From Gammaproteobacteria bacterium (lineage in GTDB: Bacteria; Pseudomonadota; Gammaproteobacteria; Nevskiales; Nevskiaceae): a stretch of DNA of 64,000 nt. The translations under genes and the position numbers were made by a program. The notes under the pieces were generated by a model. The model saw nothing but the letters and a program-made list of their open reading frames with translations, was not told the DNA's origin and made no database searches. Of this stretch, positions 7,530 through 15,351 are shown piece by piece; the first letter of the stretch is position 1, and each line of letters opens with the position of its first letter. The DNA is taken from the NCBI GenBank assembly GCA_026398875.1, contig JAPLSB010000005.1, positions 62,001 through 126,000 of the forward strand, read 5' to 3'.

Positions 7530-10358
7530 GTGACGACCCGCCCAGCCGTTCCCAATGCCGTCGAGATCCCGGTGATCTGGCATTTCGCCAACGCCGTGCT
7601 CAACGAGCGCACGCTGGAGCTGCGCGTGGCCGGCGCGCTGGTGCAGCTGGAACGCAAGCCGGTGGAACTGCTGCGCCTGCTGCTGCGCAACGCCAACGAG
7701 GTGGTCACCCGGGACGAACTGCTGGAAGCCGTGTGGCCGGGGCGGATCGCCACCGAGGCCTCGCTGGCCAAGGCGGTCAGCCGGGTGCGCCAGGAACTGG
7801 GCGACAGCGAGCAGACGCTGATCCGCACCGTCCACGGTTACGGCTACCGGCTGGTCGCCGACGTGCGTATCGAACATCCGGATGGCGAGCGCGACGCGGC
7901 GGCTCCGCGGCGCTTCGCGTTCCAGCCCGGCATGGCGGTGCCGGAGCGGCCGTCGTGGCAGCTGAAGGCGCATCTGGCCAGCGGCGGTCAGGGCGAGGTC
8001 TGGCTGGCCGAGCAGCCGAAGAGCGGCGAGCAGCGGGTGCTGAAGTTCGCCAGCGATGCCGGCGGCCTGCTGGCGCTGAAGCGCGAGATCACCCTGTGCC
8101 GGCTGCTGCGCGAAGCGGTTGGCCCGGCCGCGCGCGCCGTGCGGATGATCGACTGGAACCTGGAAACCGAGCCGTTCTTCACCGAATCCGAACACGTGCC
8201 CGGCGGCAGTTTCGTGCACTGGGCCGCGATGTCGGGCGGACTGGCGCAAGTGCCGATCGCGGTCCGCTTCGAACTGCTGGCGCAGGCCGCCGAAGCCCTG
8301 GCCGCAGCGCACAGCGTCGGCGTGCTGCACCGGGACCTGAAGCCGCAGAACCTGCTGATCGACGACCGCGACGCCGATGCCCCCGAAGTGCGGCTGGCCG
8401 ATCTCGGCAGCGGCGGGCTCAGCGAGCCGACCGCGCTGGACCGCTACGCGATCACCCGCATGGGCCTGACCGACGTGCTGGCCAACCGCGACAGCGACAG
8501 CGGCACGCCGATCTACCGGGCGCCGGAACTGCTGGCCGGCCAGATGCCGACCGCCCGCGCCGACATCCATGCGCTCGGCGTGATGCTCTACCAGTGCGCG
8601 GTCGGCGATTTCGCGCGGCCGATGGCGGTCGGCTGGGAAGCGGACATCGACGATCCGGTGCTGCGGGCCGACATCGCCAGCGCCGCCGCCGGCAATCCGG
8701 CGCTGCGGCTGGCCGATGCCGCCGAGTTCGCGCACCGGCTGCGCCATCTGGATGAACGCCGTGCTGCCTGGCGTGCCGCCGAAGCACGGCGCGAAGTCGA
8801 ACGTGCGGCACTGGCTGCCGCCGAAATCCAGCGCCAGGAAAACGAGCGCCTGAAGACGCGCCGCTTCTGGCTGAGGGCGACGGTTGCCGTGCTGCTGGTC
8901 GGACTCGGCGCCAGCCTGTGGCTGTACCGCGAGGCCCGCATCGCCCGCGATGCGGCCCAGCTTGCGACCCGCAAGGCCGAGGCCTCGGCGGCCACCGCCG
9001 ATGCGGTCACCGGCTTCTTCACCGACGACCTCAAGAACAGCGCCATCGAGTTCGAGCAAAACGCCAGGACGGCCACGATCCTGCAGCTGTTCGAGGCGCT
9101 GGCGAAGAAGGTCGACAGCCGCTTCGGTGGCGAGCCGGAAGCCGAGGCCCGCGCCCGGATCGCGCTGGCGGCGGTGTTCGAAATTTTTTCCGAAGCCTAC
9201 GAACAGGACGAGATCCAGCTGCAGAAGGCCTATGCGCGGTTCATCGAAGTGGCCGAACGCGATGGCGTGCGCGCTGTGCGGCTGCTGGCCGGACTCAGCG
9301 AAGTGAACTTCATGCCGTCGCTGACCACGCCGCAGCTGCGCCGCCTGCAGGCCGTGCTCGACGACGTCGACCGCGCCCATGCCGGCGATCCGGCGCTGGA
9401 TCGCGAGGTGCTGGCAGCGGCGCGCACCGACATCGCTCGCGATCTCGGGCTGAGCCGCGACGATCCGCAAGCCGGCGTGCGGCTGCTCGACCAGCTGATT
9501 GCCCGGCCGGACTACTCCGCCGAGCGCGGTTTCCAGATCCGGCGCAGCCGTGCCGCGCTGCTGCGCCGGGCTGGCGAGCAGAAGGCGGCACTGGCCCAGT
9601 ACCAGACGCTGCTTGCCGACCCGCAAGCGGAAAAGCTGATGGGCGGGCCGTTCTACTTCCAGCGCATGCAGTCGGAGGCCGGCTCGATCCTGCTGGAACT
9701 TGGCGAGACCGACGAAGCCGAGCGGCTGATCTCGAACTTCATCGACGAACAGTCGAAAGGCGCGATCGAGAATCTCGGTACCTTGCTGCGGGCGCGCTAC
9801 CTGCACGCGCTGCTGCGTGCCGCGCAGGGGCGATCGAAGGACGCGGCAGCGGAGATGGCGGCGATCCATCCGGCGCTCGTCGAAAAAATGCAGGAGGGTG
9901 CTGCCGGTGAACTCGGCGTGCTGATCGAGGCCGACAGCCTGCGGATCGATGCCCTGCTGCTGGCCGGCGAGCCCGCCGCCGCCCTGCGCGCAGCCCGCGA
10001 AGAACTGGCGCTGCTGAAGCTGGCCGACTCGCGCGTCGCCGGTACTTCCAAGACCAGCTATTTCGTGCCGGTGTGGCTGCACGGCGCCGACGCACTGGTT
10101 GCCAACGGCGATCTCGACGGCGCGCGCAGCTTGCTGGCCGAGCTGCCGCCGGAAGCGCTGGCCGGGCTGCCGGCGCAGCATCCGTTGCGCGCCGACAAGC
10201 TGCGCGTCGAAGCGGCACTGGCCAAGGCGGAAGGCAAGCCGGCCGAGGCGCGCCGCTTGCTGCAACAGGCGGAAGCCCAGTTGCTGGCGATCTTCAACGT
10301 GCAGAGCTGGCGCGTGGCGCGCGTCCGCACGCTGCTGGCCGGCTTGCCATCGGCCTGA
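7530..10358 (+). CDS. Winged-helix DNA-binding / Ser-Thr protein kinase / TM / TPR fusion regulator
   Basis: A 942-residue protein starting at GTG 7530. Residues about 10-110 are a Trans_reg_C (OmpR/PhoB/CadC-type) winged helix, ending in TVHGYGYRLVADV. A protein kinase domain follows at about 140-400: Gly-rich loop LASGGQGEVWLAE, Lys172 in RVLKF, HRDLKPQN with Asp269, DLG (291-293) in place of DFG, and GTPIYRAPE near 325-333. One membrane helix lies at about 449-468 (RATVAVLLVGLGASLWLY). The C-terminal 450 residues are helical and TPR-like, presumably periplasmic. The kinase core looks catalytically complete. The layout suggests a ToxR/CadC-like membrane regulator whose cytoplasmic half both binds DNA and phosphorylates. 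It is divergent from the protease at 4034-7306. The TPR assignment rests on helical pattern alone. Confidence 0.88.
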   Translation: MTTRPAVPNAVEIPVIWHFANAVLNERTLELRVAGALVQLERKPVELLRLLLRNANEVVTRDELLEAVWPGRIATEASLAKAVSRVRQELGDSEQTLIRTVHGYGYRLVADVRIEHPDGERDAAAPRRFAFQPGMAVPERPSWQLKAHLASGGQGEVWLAEQPKSGEQRVLKFASDAGGLLALKREITLCRLLREAVGPAARAVRMIDWNLETEPFFTESEHVPGGSFVHWAAMSGGLAQVPIAVRFELLAQAAEALAAAHSVGVLHRDLKPQNLLIDDRDADAPEVRLADLGSGGLSEPTALDRYAITRMGLTDVLANRDSDSGTPIYRAPELLAGQMPTARADIHALGVMLYQCAVGDFARPMAVGWEADIDDPVLRADIASAAAGNPALRLADAAEFAHRLRHLDERRAAWRAAEARREVERAALAAAEIQRQENERLKTRRFWLRATVAVLLVGLGASLWLYREARIARDAAQLATRKAEASAATADAVTGFFTDDLKNSAIEFEQNARTATILQLFEALAKKVDSRFGGEPEAEARARIALAAVFEIFSEAYEQDEIQLQKAYARFIEVAERDGVRAVRLLAGLSEVNFMPSLTTPQLRRLQAVLDDVDRAHAGDPALDREVLAAARTDIARDLGLSRDDPQAGVRLLDQLIARPDYSAERGFQIRRSRAALLRRAGEQKAALAQYQTLLADPQAEKLMGGPFYFQRMQSEAGSILLELGETDEAERLISNFIDEQSKGAIENLGTLLRARYLHALLRAAQGRSKDAAAEMAAIHPALVEKMQEGAAGELGVLIEADSLRIDALLLAGEPAAALRAAREELALLKLADSRVAGTSKTSYFVPVWLHGADALVANGDLDGARSLLAELPPEALAGLPAQHPLRADKLRVEAALAKAEGKPAEARRLLQQAEAQLLAIFNVQSWRVARVRTLLAGLPSA

Positions 10359-10373
10359 ACCGGGCGCGCGGCC

Positions 10374-10449
10374 TCAATCGTCGTTGACGATCGTGCCGAC
10401 GCCCTGGCCGCTGCAACGGCGCGGGCATCCGGGCGAACCGTGATCGCGC
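10374..10449 (-). pseudogene. Remnant of the 3' end of a Calx-beta protein gene
   Basis: Read on the minus strand, the last codons before TGA (10376-10374) give GQGVGTIVNDD, the standard end of a Calx-beta domain. The same frame hits TAG at about 10449, so only about two dozen codons remain. The DNA matches the Calx-beta units of the first protease gene closely: about 28 of 33 bases identical to the segment near 668-700. A third Calx-beta gene probably existed to the right of the regulator and was deleted. Confidence 0.6.
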
Positions 10450-10469
10450 TATCGCCTCAGACCGGCAGT

Positions 10470-10502
10470 CTGAAGAAATCCTGAAGGTTTTCTGAGTTCG
10501 GT
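10470..10502. promoter_or_regulatory. Second copy of the three-unit 11-bp CTGA repeat array
   Basis: CTGAAGAAATC (10470), CTGAAGGTTTT (10481) and CTGAGTTCGGT (10492) are spaced exactly 11 bp apart, as at 7409-7439. The array lies about 110 bp past the stop of the kinase-regulator gene. Read on the minus strand it is just upstream of the Calx-beta remnant, the same relative order as array and protease at the other site. Operator function is inferred. Confidence 0.5.
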
Positions 10503-10582
10503 CCGTTCCCGCAGCCGACCGGGCGAGAAACGACAGCGAAGACCGTTGCGCCGACCGTGAAGACTCCGGCCGCGCGCTGACC

Positions 10583-10604
10583 GGGGAGGCCCGAAGGCCT
10601 CCCC
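10583..10604 (-). terminator. Hairpin terminator after the DUF4398 lipoprotein pair
   Basis: Arms GGGGAGGCC (10583-10591) and GGCCTCCCC (10596-10604) enclose a CGAA loop. The hairpin lies 11 bp beyond the stop of the minus-strand lipoprotein gene ending at 10615. No long U-run follows. Confidence 0.6.
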
Positions 10605-10614
10605 GTCGGCTCGT

Positions 10615-11022
10615 TCAGCGCCCGCTGGACTGGTTCAGCGCATCGCGCTGCTTGCGCAGCGTTTCGTACTCGACTTCCAGCGCGCGCAGTTCGGCCAGCG
10701 CACGCACTTCCTCGATCCGCCGTTCGGCGATGTAGATCCGGCCGGCACCGTTCTGCGGGTCGTGCTGGCTGGCGTCGGCTTCCTGCAGCAAGGCTTCGGC
10801 GTCGGCGATCTCGGTCGGAACCCGGGCGGCGAGTGCCGGGTCGCTGCGCAGCGTCAGCAGGCTGGCGCGGATGCGGGCAACGGCTGCGGTCGATGGCTCC
10901 ACATTCGTTGCCGGCGCCTCGGCTGGCGGCGAGAACGACGGCAGCTTGAAGCTCGCGCATGCCGACAGGCCAACGGCCAGCCCGCCCATCAGCACGATTC
11001 GCGTCGTGACCTGGGTCTTCAT
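10615..11022 (-). CDS. Small DUF4398-like lipoprotein (distal gene of pair)
   Basis: A 135-residue protein. I start it at the ATG at 11022, because that start gives a lipoprotein signal (MGGLAVGLSAC, lipobox LSAC) and a 4-bp ATGA overlap with the upstream gene. The mature part is mostly alpha-helical and charged (RIRASLLTLRSDPALA; AERRIEEVRALAELRALEVE), as expected for the DUF4398 helical-hairpin family. It probably acts at the periplasmic face of the outer membrane. Molecular function is unknown. In related bacteria such pairs often precede an OmpA-like gene, which is absent here. Confidence 0.75.
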   Translation of the reverse strand: MKTQVTTRIVLMGGLAVGLSACASFKLPSFSPPAEAPATNVEPSTAAVARIRASLLTLRSDPALAARVPTEIADAEALLQEADASQHDPQNGAGRIYIAERRIEEVRALAELRALEVEYETLRKQRDALNQSSGR

Positions 11023-11474
11023 GGCGTGGCCTCCGCAGCCGGCGCTTCGATCACGGTGGGCACCGCAGGCGTGGCGGGCGCGGCAGGCGCCGCCGGGGGC
11101 GCCAGCACCGAGATTTCGCGCTTCAGCGACGCCGTCAGCGCGCTCAGCCGAGCGCGTTCGGCGCGGACCAGGCCAAGTTCGGCATCGGCCTTGGCGCGGG
11201 CGGCGAACCATCGGCCGGCGCCGTCGGCCGGTGCGTTGACGGCGGCGGCGCGTGCCTGAGCCAGATTTTCGCGAGCGGCCTTCCACGAAGTCGGGTCGTA
11301 ATCACCGATCCGGGCGCGCTCGGCGCGGGCGACGGCGGTTTCGGCGTCGGCCAGCGAAGCGCCCGGCTTGACGTTCTTGCCGCTGCAGGCCGCCAGCGTC
11401 AGCGCGGCAGCCAGCCCGAACAACGCGAGCGTGGCCGATGGGGGCGGTGTTGCCGCCGGAACATGCTGTGTCAT
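11019..11474 (-). CDS. DUF4398 domain lipoprotein (proximal gene of pair)
   Basis: A 151-residue protein with a lipoprotein signal (ALFGLAAALTLAAC, lipobox LAAC). A DUF4398-type helical region follows (SLADAETAVARAERARIGDY, then SWKAARENLAQARAAA). It ends in an Ala/Pro-rich tail of about 30 residues that may be a flexible or peptidoglycan-spanning linker. It overlaps the next lipoprotein by 4 bp, so the two are translationally coupled. The 183-bp gap to the divergent DUF1295 gene should hold promoters for both directions, but I see no clear consensus. Confidence 0.8.
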   Translation of the reverse strand: MTQHVPAATPPPSATLALFGLAAALTLAACSGKNVKPGASLADAETAVARAERARIGDYDPTSWKAARENLAQARAAAVNAPADGAGRWFAARAKADAELGLVRAERARLSALTASLKREISVLAPPAAPAAPATPAVPTVIEAPAAEATP

Positions 11475-11657
11475 CTAAGTGTTCAATCCTGATTCGTGTG
11501 GCGGTACGGACAACCGGTCAGTGCCATCATCCGATTTGGGCGCTGAACCGTAAACTCAAGCACAGCCTGTTCCAGACCTGCCTGCAGGTCCGCTTTCGAT
11601 CCTTCGCCCGCTTCCCTTTCTCGTTCCGGCCGCAGCCGGCTGCCGACGCCGAATCCC

Positions 11658-12434
11658 ATGACCCCCATCCTTGCTGCCGTGACCGGCCTTGCCATTGTGG
11701 CCTCGACCCTTGCCGTGGTCTGGGCCGTGCAACTGAAGACTCGCAATGCCGGGATGGTCGACCCGGTGTGGTCGTGGTCGATGGGCTTTCTGGCTGTCTG
11801 GTACGCCATTTTCGGGACCGCTGCGTTCGAGACCCGACTGGCGCTGGGGCTGCTCGGCGGCATCTGGGGTTTCCGGCTCGGCACCCACCTGTACATCCGC
11901 AATGCCGGCAAGCCGGAAGACGCGCGCTACGCGAAGTTCCGGGCCGAGTGGGGGCCCAGGGCCAACTTCAACATGTTCTGGTTCTTCCAGTTCCAGGCCG
12001 TGGTCGCCTGGGCGCTGTCGGTCGGCTTCCTGGTGGTGGCGTATCGCCAGGGCGACAGCTCTGTCCCGGTGCTGGCGCTGGCGGTCGCCATCTGGCTGGT
12101 CGCGGTGATCGGCGAAGCCATTGCCGACCTGCAGATGGAACGCTTTCGCGGCGATCCATCGACCAAGGGTCAGGTGATGAACCGCGGCCTGTGGCGCTAT
12201 TCGCGGCATCCGAACTACTTCTTCGAAAGCCTGCACTGGATTGCCTATGTGCCGCTGGCGATCGGCAGCGCCTACTGGTGGGTGGCACTGCTGCCGGCCG
12301 CGATGATGGCCTGGCTGCTGCTGAAGATGAGCGGCGTGCCGATCCTTGAAGCCCACCTGGTGAAGTCGCGCCCCGGCTATGCCGAGTACATGCGCAGCAC
12401 CAGCATGTTCATTCCGTGGCCGCCGAAGTCCTGA
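11658..12434 (+). CDS. DUF1295 / steroid 5-alpha-reductase-like integral membrane protein
   Basis: A 258-residue polytopic membrane protein of the DUF1295 family. About six hydrophobic segments are visible, beginning with ILAAVTGLAIVASTLAVVWA. The conserved C-terminal part contains GLWRYSRHPNYFFE and HLVKSRPGYAEYM, matching the isoprenylcysteine methyltransferase/5-alpha-reductase superfamily signature RHPNYF. Family members are thought to act on membrane lipids, with NADPH or SAM as cofactor. It leads an operon with a CFA-like methyltransferase 63 bp downstream, a pairing seen in many proteobacteria, so lipid acyl-chain modification is the likely process. The exact reaction is unknown. Confidence 0.85.
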   Translation: MTPILAAVTGLAIVASTLAVVWAVQLKTRNAGMVDPVWSWSMGFLAVWYAIFGTAAFETRLALGLLGGIWGFRLGTHLYIRNAGKPEDARYAKFRAEWGPRANFNMFWFFQFQAVVAWALSVGFLVVAYRQGDSSVPVLALAVAIWLVAVIGEAIADLQMERFRGDPSTKGQVMNRGLWRYSRHPNYFFESLHWIAYVPLAIGSAYWWVALLPAAMMAWLLLKMSGVPILEAHLVKSRPGYAEYMRSTSMFIPWPPKS

Positions 12435-12497
12435 ACGCCAGCCCCGCACATCCGGCCCCGAAGTTTCCGTGTCATTTCTCTCCTTCACGATTCCAGC

Positions 12498-13544
12498 ATG
12501 AACGTCATCGACCTCTGCGAAAAAGGCCTGATCCCCGATTCCCTGTCCCGCTGGGGCATGCGGCAGCTGATGAAGCGCCGCCTCATCGACGAGGCCAATC
12601 AGGACGGCGAGGTGCGCAGCCAGCGTTTCAATGCCTTCGTCGACGAACTGCGCGCCAGCCCGATCGCCGTGGAAACCGGTGCCGCCAACGAGCAGCACTA
12701 CGAAGTGCCGGCGGCGTTCTTCCACGCCCATCTCGGGCCGCGGCTGAAGTATTCCTGCGCCTATTACCCGAACGGCGACGAAACGCTGGCCGAGGCCGAG
12801 GACAAGATGTTCGCGCTGTACGCCGAGCGCGCCGGCCTCAAGGACGGCATGCGCATCCTCGATCTCGGCTGCGGCTGGGGCTCGCTGAGCCTGTGGCTGG
12901 CCGAGAAGTACCCGAATGCGCAGATCGTCGGCCTGTCGAACTCCAACGGCCAGCGCGAGTTCATCCAGAAGCGGGCGCGTGATCGCGGCTACAAGCACCT
13001 GACGATCCTGACCGGCAACATCGTCAGCTTCGATTTTCCGGTCGCCGGCATCGAGGCCGGCTTCGATCGGGTGATGTCGATCGAGATGTTCGAGCACATG
13101 AAGAACTACGGCCTGCTGCTGGAAAAGGTCAGCCGCTGGATGAAGCCGGACGCCCGGCTCTTCATCCACATCTTCGTGCACAAGCTGCTGGCCTATCACT
13201 TCGAAGTGAAGGGCGAGGACGACTGGATGTCGAAGTACTTCTTCACCGGCGGCACGATGCCCAGCGAAAACCTGCTGCTGCATTTCCAGGATCACGTGAA
13301 GATCGAGCGCCAGTGGTGGGTCGACGGCAAGCACTACGAAAAGACCTCGAACCACTGGCTGGCCGGCATGGACACCAACAAGGACGCGATCCTGACGATC
13401 TTCAAGGATGGCTACGGCGAGAAGGACGCTGCCGTCTGGGTGCAGCGCTGGCGGATGTTCTATCTGGCGGTGGCCGAACTGTTCGGCTACGCCAATGGCA
13501 ACGAGTGGGGCGTCGGCCACTACCTGTTCTCGAAGCGCGCGTGA
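12498..13544 (+). CDS. Cyclopropane-fatty-acyl-phospholipid synthase-family SAM methyltransferase
   Basis: A 348-residue class I SAM-dependent methyltransferase. Motif I is ILDLGCGWGSLSLWLAEKYP (from about residue 119). The substrate-side block SNSNGQREFI and the acidic motif DRVMSIEMFEHMKNY are typical of CFA synthases and related coclaurine N-methyltransferase-like enzymes. The N-terminal region EQHYEVPAAFFHAHLGPRLKYSCAYY is the family hallmark. The protein is slightly shorter than E. coli Cfa (382). It is expected to methylate unsaturated acyl chains of membrane phospholipids, but N-methylation of another substrate cannot be excluded. It sits between DUF1295 and an MBL-fold lipoprotein whose GTG start overlaps its stop. 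Confidence 0.85.
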   Translation: MNVIDLCEKGLIPDSLSRWGMRQLMKRRLIDEANQDGEVRSQRFNAFVDELRASPIAVETGAANEQHYEVPAAFFHAHLGPRLKYSCAYYPNGDETLAEAEDKMFALYAERAGLKDGMRILDLGCGWGSLSLWLAEKYPNAQIVGLSNSNGQREFIQKRARDRGYKHLTILTGNIVSFDFPVAGIEAGFDRVMSIEMFEHMKNYGLLLEKVSRWMKPDARLFIHIFVHKLLAYHFEVKGEDDWMSKYFFTGGTMPSENLLLHFQDHVKIERQWWVDGKHYEKTSNHWLAGMDTNKDAILTIFKDGYGEKDAAVWVQRWRMFYLAVAELFGYANGNEWGVGHYLFSKRA

Positions 13545-14605
13545 ATCGGCGCCGGCTGCGCACGGCGGCCGCAGCGGCACTGGCCGTGCTGGTCGCCGGC
13601 TGCGGCAGCAGCCGCTGGCAGGGCCCGAAGACCGATCACTTCGATGGCGAGCGTTTCCTGACGCCGGCGCCGTTCGAGATCGGCGCGACCGATCTGCTTC
13701 GCTACTGGCGCGAGTCGAATCCCGGCGTGTGGACGCGGGATTTGAGCATCGCGCCGGGGCCGAAGCCGGTGGCGCAAGTGGCGGATGGCGAGTTGCGGAT
13801 CACGCTGGTCAATCACGCGACAGTGCTGGTGCAGGCCGATGGCCTGAACATCCTGACCGACCCGATCTGGTCGGAGCGCGCCAGCCCGGTGTCATTCGCA
13901 GGCCCGCGCCGCTACCGGCCGCCGGCGATCGACTTCGACGATCTGCCGAAGATCGATGCGGTGGTCGTCAGCCACAATCATTTCGACCACTTCGATGTGC
14001 CGACGCTCGACCGCCTGAATGCCGCGCATCAGCCGGTATTCCTGGTGCCGCCGGGTGATGGCGAGCGCTTGCGCAAGCGCGGCTATGCCAGGGTTGTCGA
14101 ACTGGACTGGTGGCAGTCGTACGCGCTGCCGAACGGCTGCGCGATCCACGCCGTGCCGTCGCAGCACTGGTCCACGCGCAGCGTGCCGGGCGATCGCAAC
14201 CGCAGCTTCTGGCTGGCTTACGTGATCGGCACGCGTGGCGGGCCGGTCTACTTCGCGGGCGATACCGGCTACGGCCCGCACTTCACGGCGACCCGTGCGC
14301 GATACGGCGCGATGCGCGCTGCACTGCTGCCGATCGGCGCCTATCTGCCGCGCTGGCTGACCGCATACCAGCATGTCGACCCGCCCGAAGCGGTGCAGGC
14401 GCATGTCGATCTGGCGGCTGCGCGCAGCTTCGGCATTCACTACGGCACCTTCGAGCTGTCCGACGATGGCCAGACGCAGCCGGTCACCGAACTGGTGGCA
14501 GCGCTTGCAGCACGCGGGCTAGGGCCCGAATCCTTCATCGCGGCGGAATTCGGTGTCGCTGCCGCGGTCACAGCGGTGCCCCCTTCGAGTCCCTGCCTGC
14601 CATGA
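13541..14605 (+). CDS. MBL-fold metallohydrolase lipoprotein (NAPE-PLD/UlaG-like)
   Basis: A 354-residue protein. The GTG start at 13541 overlaps the methyltransferase stop by 4 bp and gives a lipobox (LAVLVAGC, Cys21). The metallo-beta-lactamase metal motif is SHNHFDH (His145, His147, Asp149, His150), with later conserved FAGDTGYGPHF and GIHYGTFELSDD. The overall pattern matches beta-lactamase superfamily domain 2 enzymes, including N-acyl-phosphatidylethanolamine phospholipase D. In an operon of lipid-modifying genes, a phospholipid hydrolase or remodelling role in the periplasm is plausible but inferred. Confidence 0.85.
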   Translation: MNRRRLRTAAAAALAVLVAGCGSSRWQGPKTDHFDGERFLTPAPFEIGATDLLRYWRESNPGVWTRDLSIAPGPKPVAQVADGELRITLVNHATVLVQADGLNILTDPIWSERASPVSFAGPRRYRPPAIDFDDLPKIDAVVVSHNHFDHFDVPTLDRLNAAHQPVFLVPPGDGERLRKRGYARVVELDWWQSYALPNGCAIHAVPSQHWSTRSVPGDRNRSFWLAYVIGTRGGPVYFAGDTGYGPHFTATRARYGAMRAALLPIGAYLPRWLTAYQHVDPPEAVQAHVDLAAARSFGIHYGTFELSDDGQTQPVTELVAALAARGLGPESFIAAEFGVAAAVTAVPPSSPCLP

Positions 14606-15351
14606 ACCCTGCGCGTCTTGCTGCCACCACGCTGTTGCTGGTCGCCACCACCGCGGCTGCCGAGCCGATCGATCACCGCTTTCGTGGCTATGCCTACGAC
14701 CTGAAGACCGGCGCCTATCGCTACACCGAAGTGCATCGGCAGAAGCTCGATGGCTTTCGCTGGATCGATGGCGAGATCGATTACTTCGATCCAGCGGGCA
14801 AGAAGATCGCCAGCAAGACGCTGGACCTGCGCAAGGATCCGCAGATTCCGCTGATGAAGCTGGAGATCTTCAAGGAAGGCTATGTCGAAGCGATCACCGA
14901 CGTGCAGGCTGATCGCTACACGGTGCTGAAGACCGCCGACGGCAAGACCAAGACCAAGGTGATCATGAAGACGCCGGGCATGGGTGCCGATTCCGGCTTC
15001 CACAGCGCCATCGTCGCCAACTTCGACCGGCTGCAGAAAGGCGAGACGCTGCGCTTCGACTTCGGCGTTGCCGGCCAGCTCGACAGCTACAGCTTCCGCT
15101 GCAAGAAGGTTGCGGACACCGTGTTCGATGGCAAGCCGGCGATCACGCTGGCCATCGAGCCCGATTCGCTGCTGCGGCTGTTCGTCGACCGTCTCGATCT
15201 GACTTACGAAGTGAAGACACGGTATTTGCTGGAGTATCGCGGCGTGTCCAACATGCACGACGAAAAAACCGGCAAGGCCTTCAATGTCCGCATCATCTAT
15301 ACCGACCAGCCACCGAAAGATGCGCCTGCGAATCTTCCGCCGCTGCAGTAA
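14602..15351 (+). CDS. Secreted protein of unknown function in lipid/envelope operon
   Basis: A 249-residue protein starting at the ATG that overlaps the MBL gene stop (ATGA). Residues 1-20 (MNPARLAATTLLLVATTAAA) form a signal peptide. The mature part is beta-rich, without Cys motifs, TM helices or a catalytic signature I recognise. The shape (YRYTEVHRQK, FHSAIVANFDRLQKGETLRF) resembles periplasmic DUF3108-like lipid-binding folds only vaguely, so I leave it unassigned. It overlaps the following thioredoxin-like gene by 32 bp, so all five genes are probably co-transcribed. Confidence 0.75.
   Translation: MNPARLAATTLLLVATTAAAEPIDHRFRGYAYDLKTGAYRYTEVHRQKLDGFRWIDGEIDYFDPAGKKIASKTLDLRKDPQIPLMKLEIFKEGYVEAITDVQADRYTVLKTADGKTKTKVIMKTPGMGADSGFHSAIVANFDRLQKGETLRFDFGVAGQLDSYSFRCKKVADTVFDGKPAITLAIEPDSLLRLFVDRLDLTYEVKTRYLLEYRGVSNMHDEKTGKAFNVRIIYTDQPPKDAPANLPPLQ

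Noticed and set aside
6582..10265. A 1227-codon open frame on the minus strand opposite the kinase-regulator gene
   Set aside because: The plus-strand frame carries clear winged-helix and kinase motifs. The minus reading is Gln/Arg/Ala-rich with no fold or motif, and it also runs through the start of the protease gene. It is a GC-driven shadow.
10457..10960. A 167-codon minus-strand frame over the lipoprotein region
   Set aside because: It is out of frame with the lipoprotein gene that has a lipobox and ATGA coupling, and it crosses the hairpin terminator.
11556..13580. A 674-codon minus-strand open frame opposite DUF1295 and the methyltransferase
   Set aside because: It is contradicted by intact methyltransferase and DUF1295 signatures on the plus strand; the opposite frame has a His/Arg/Asp-rich composition with no motif.
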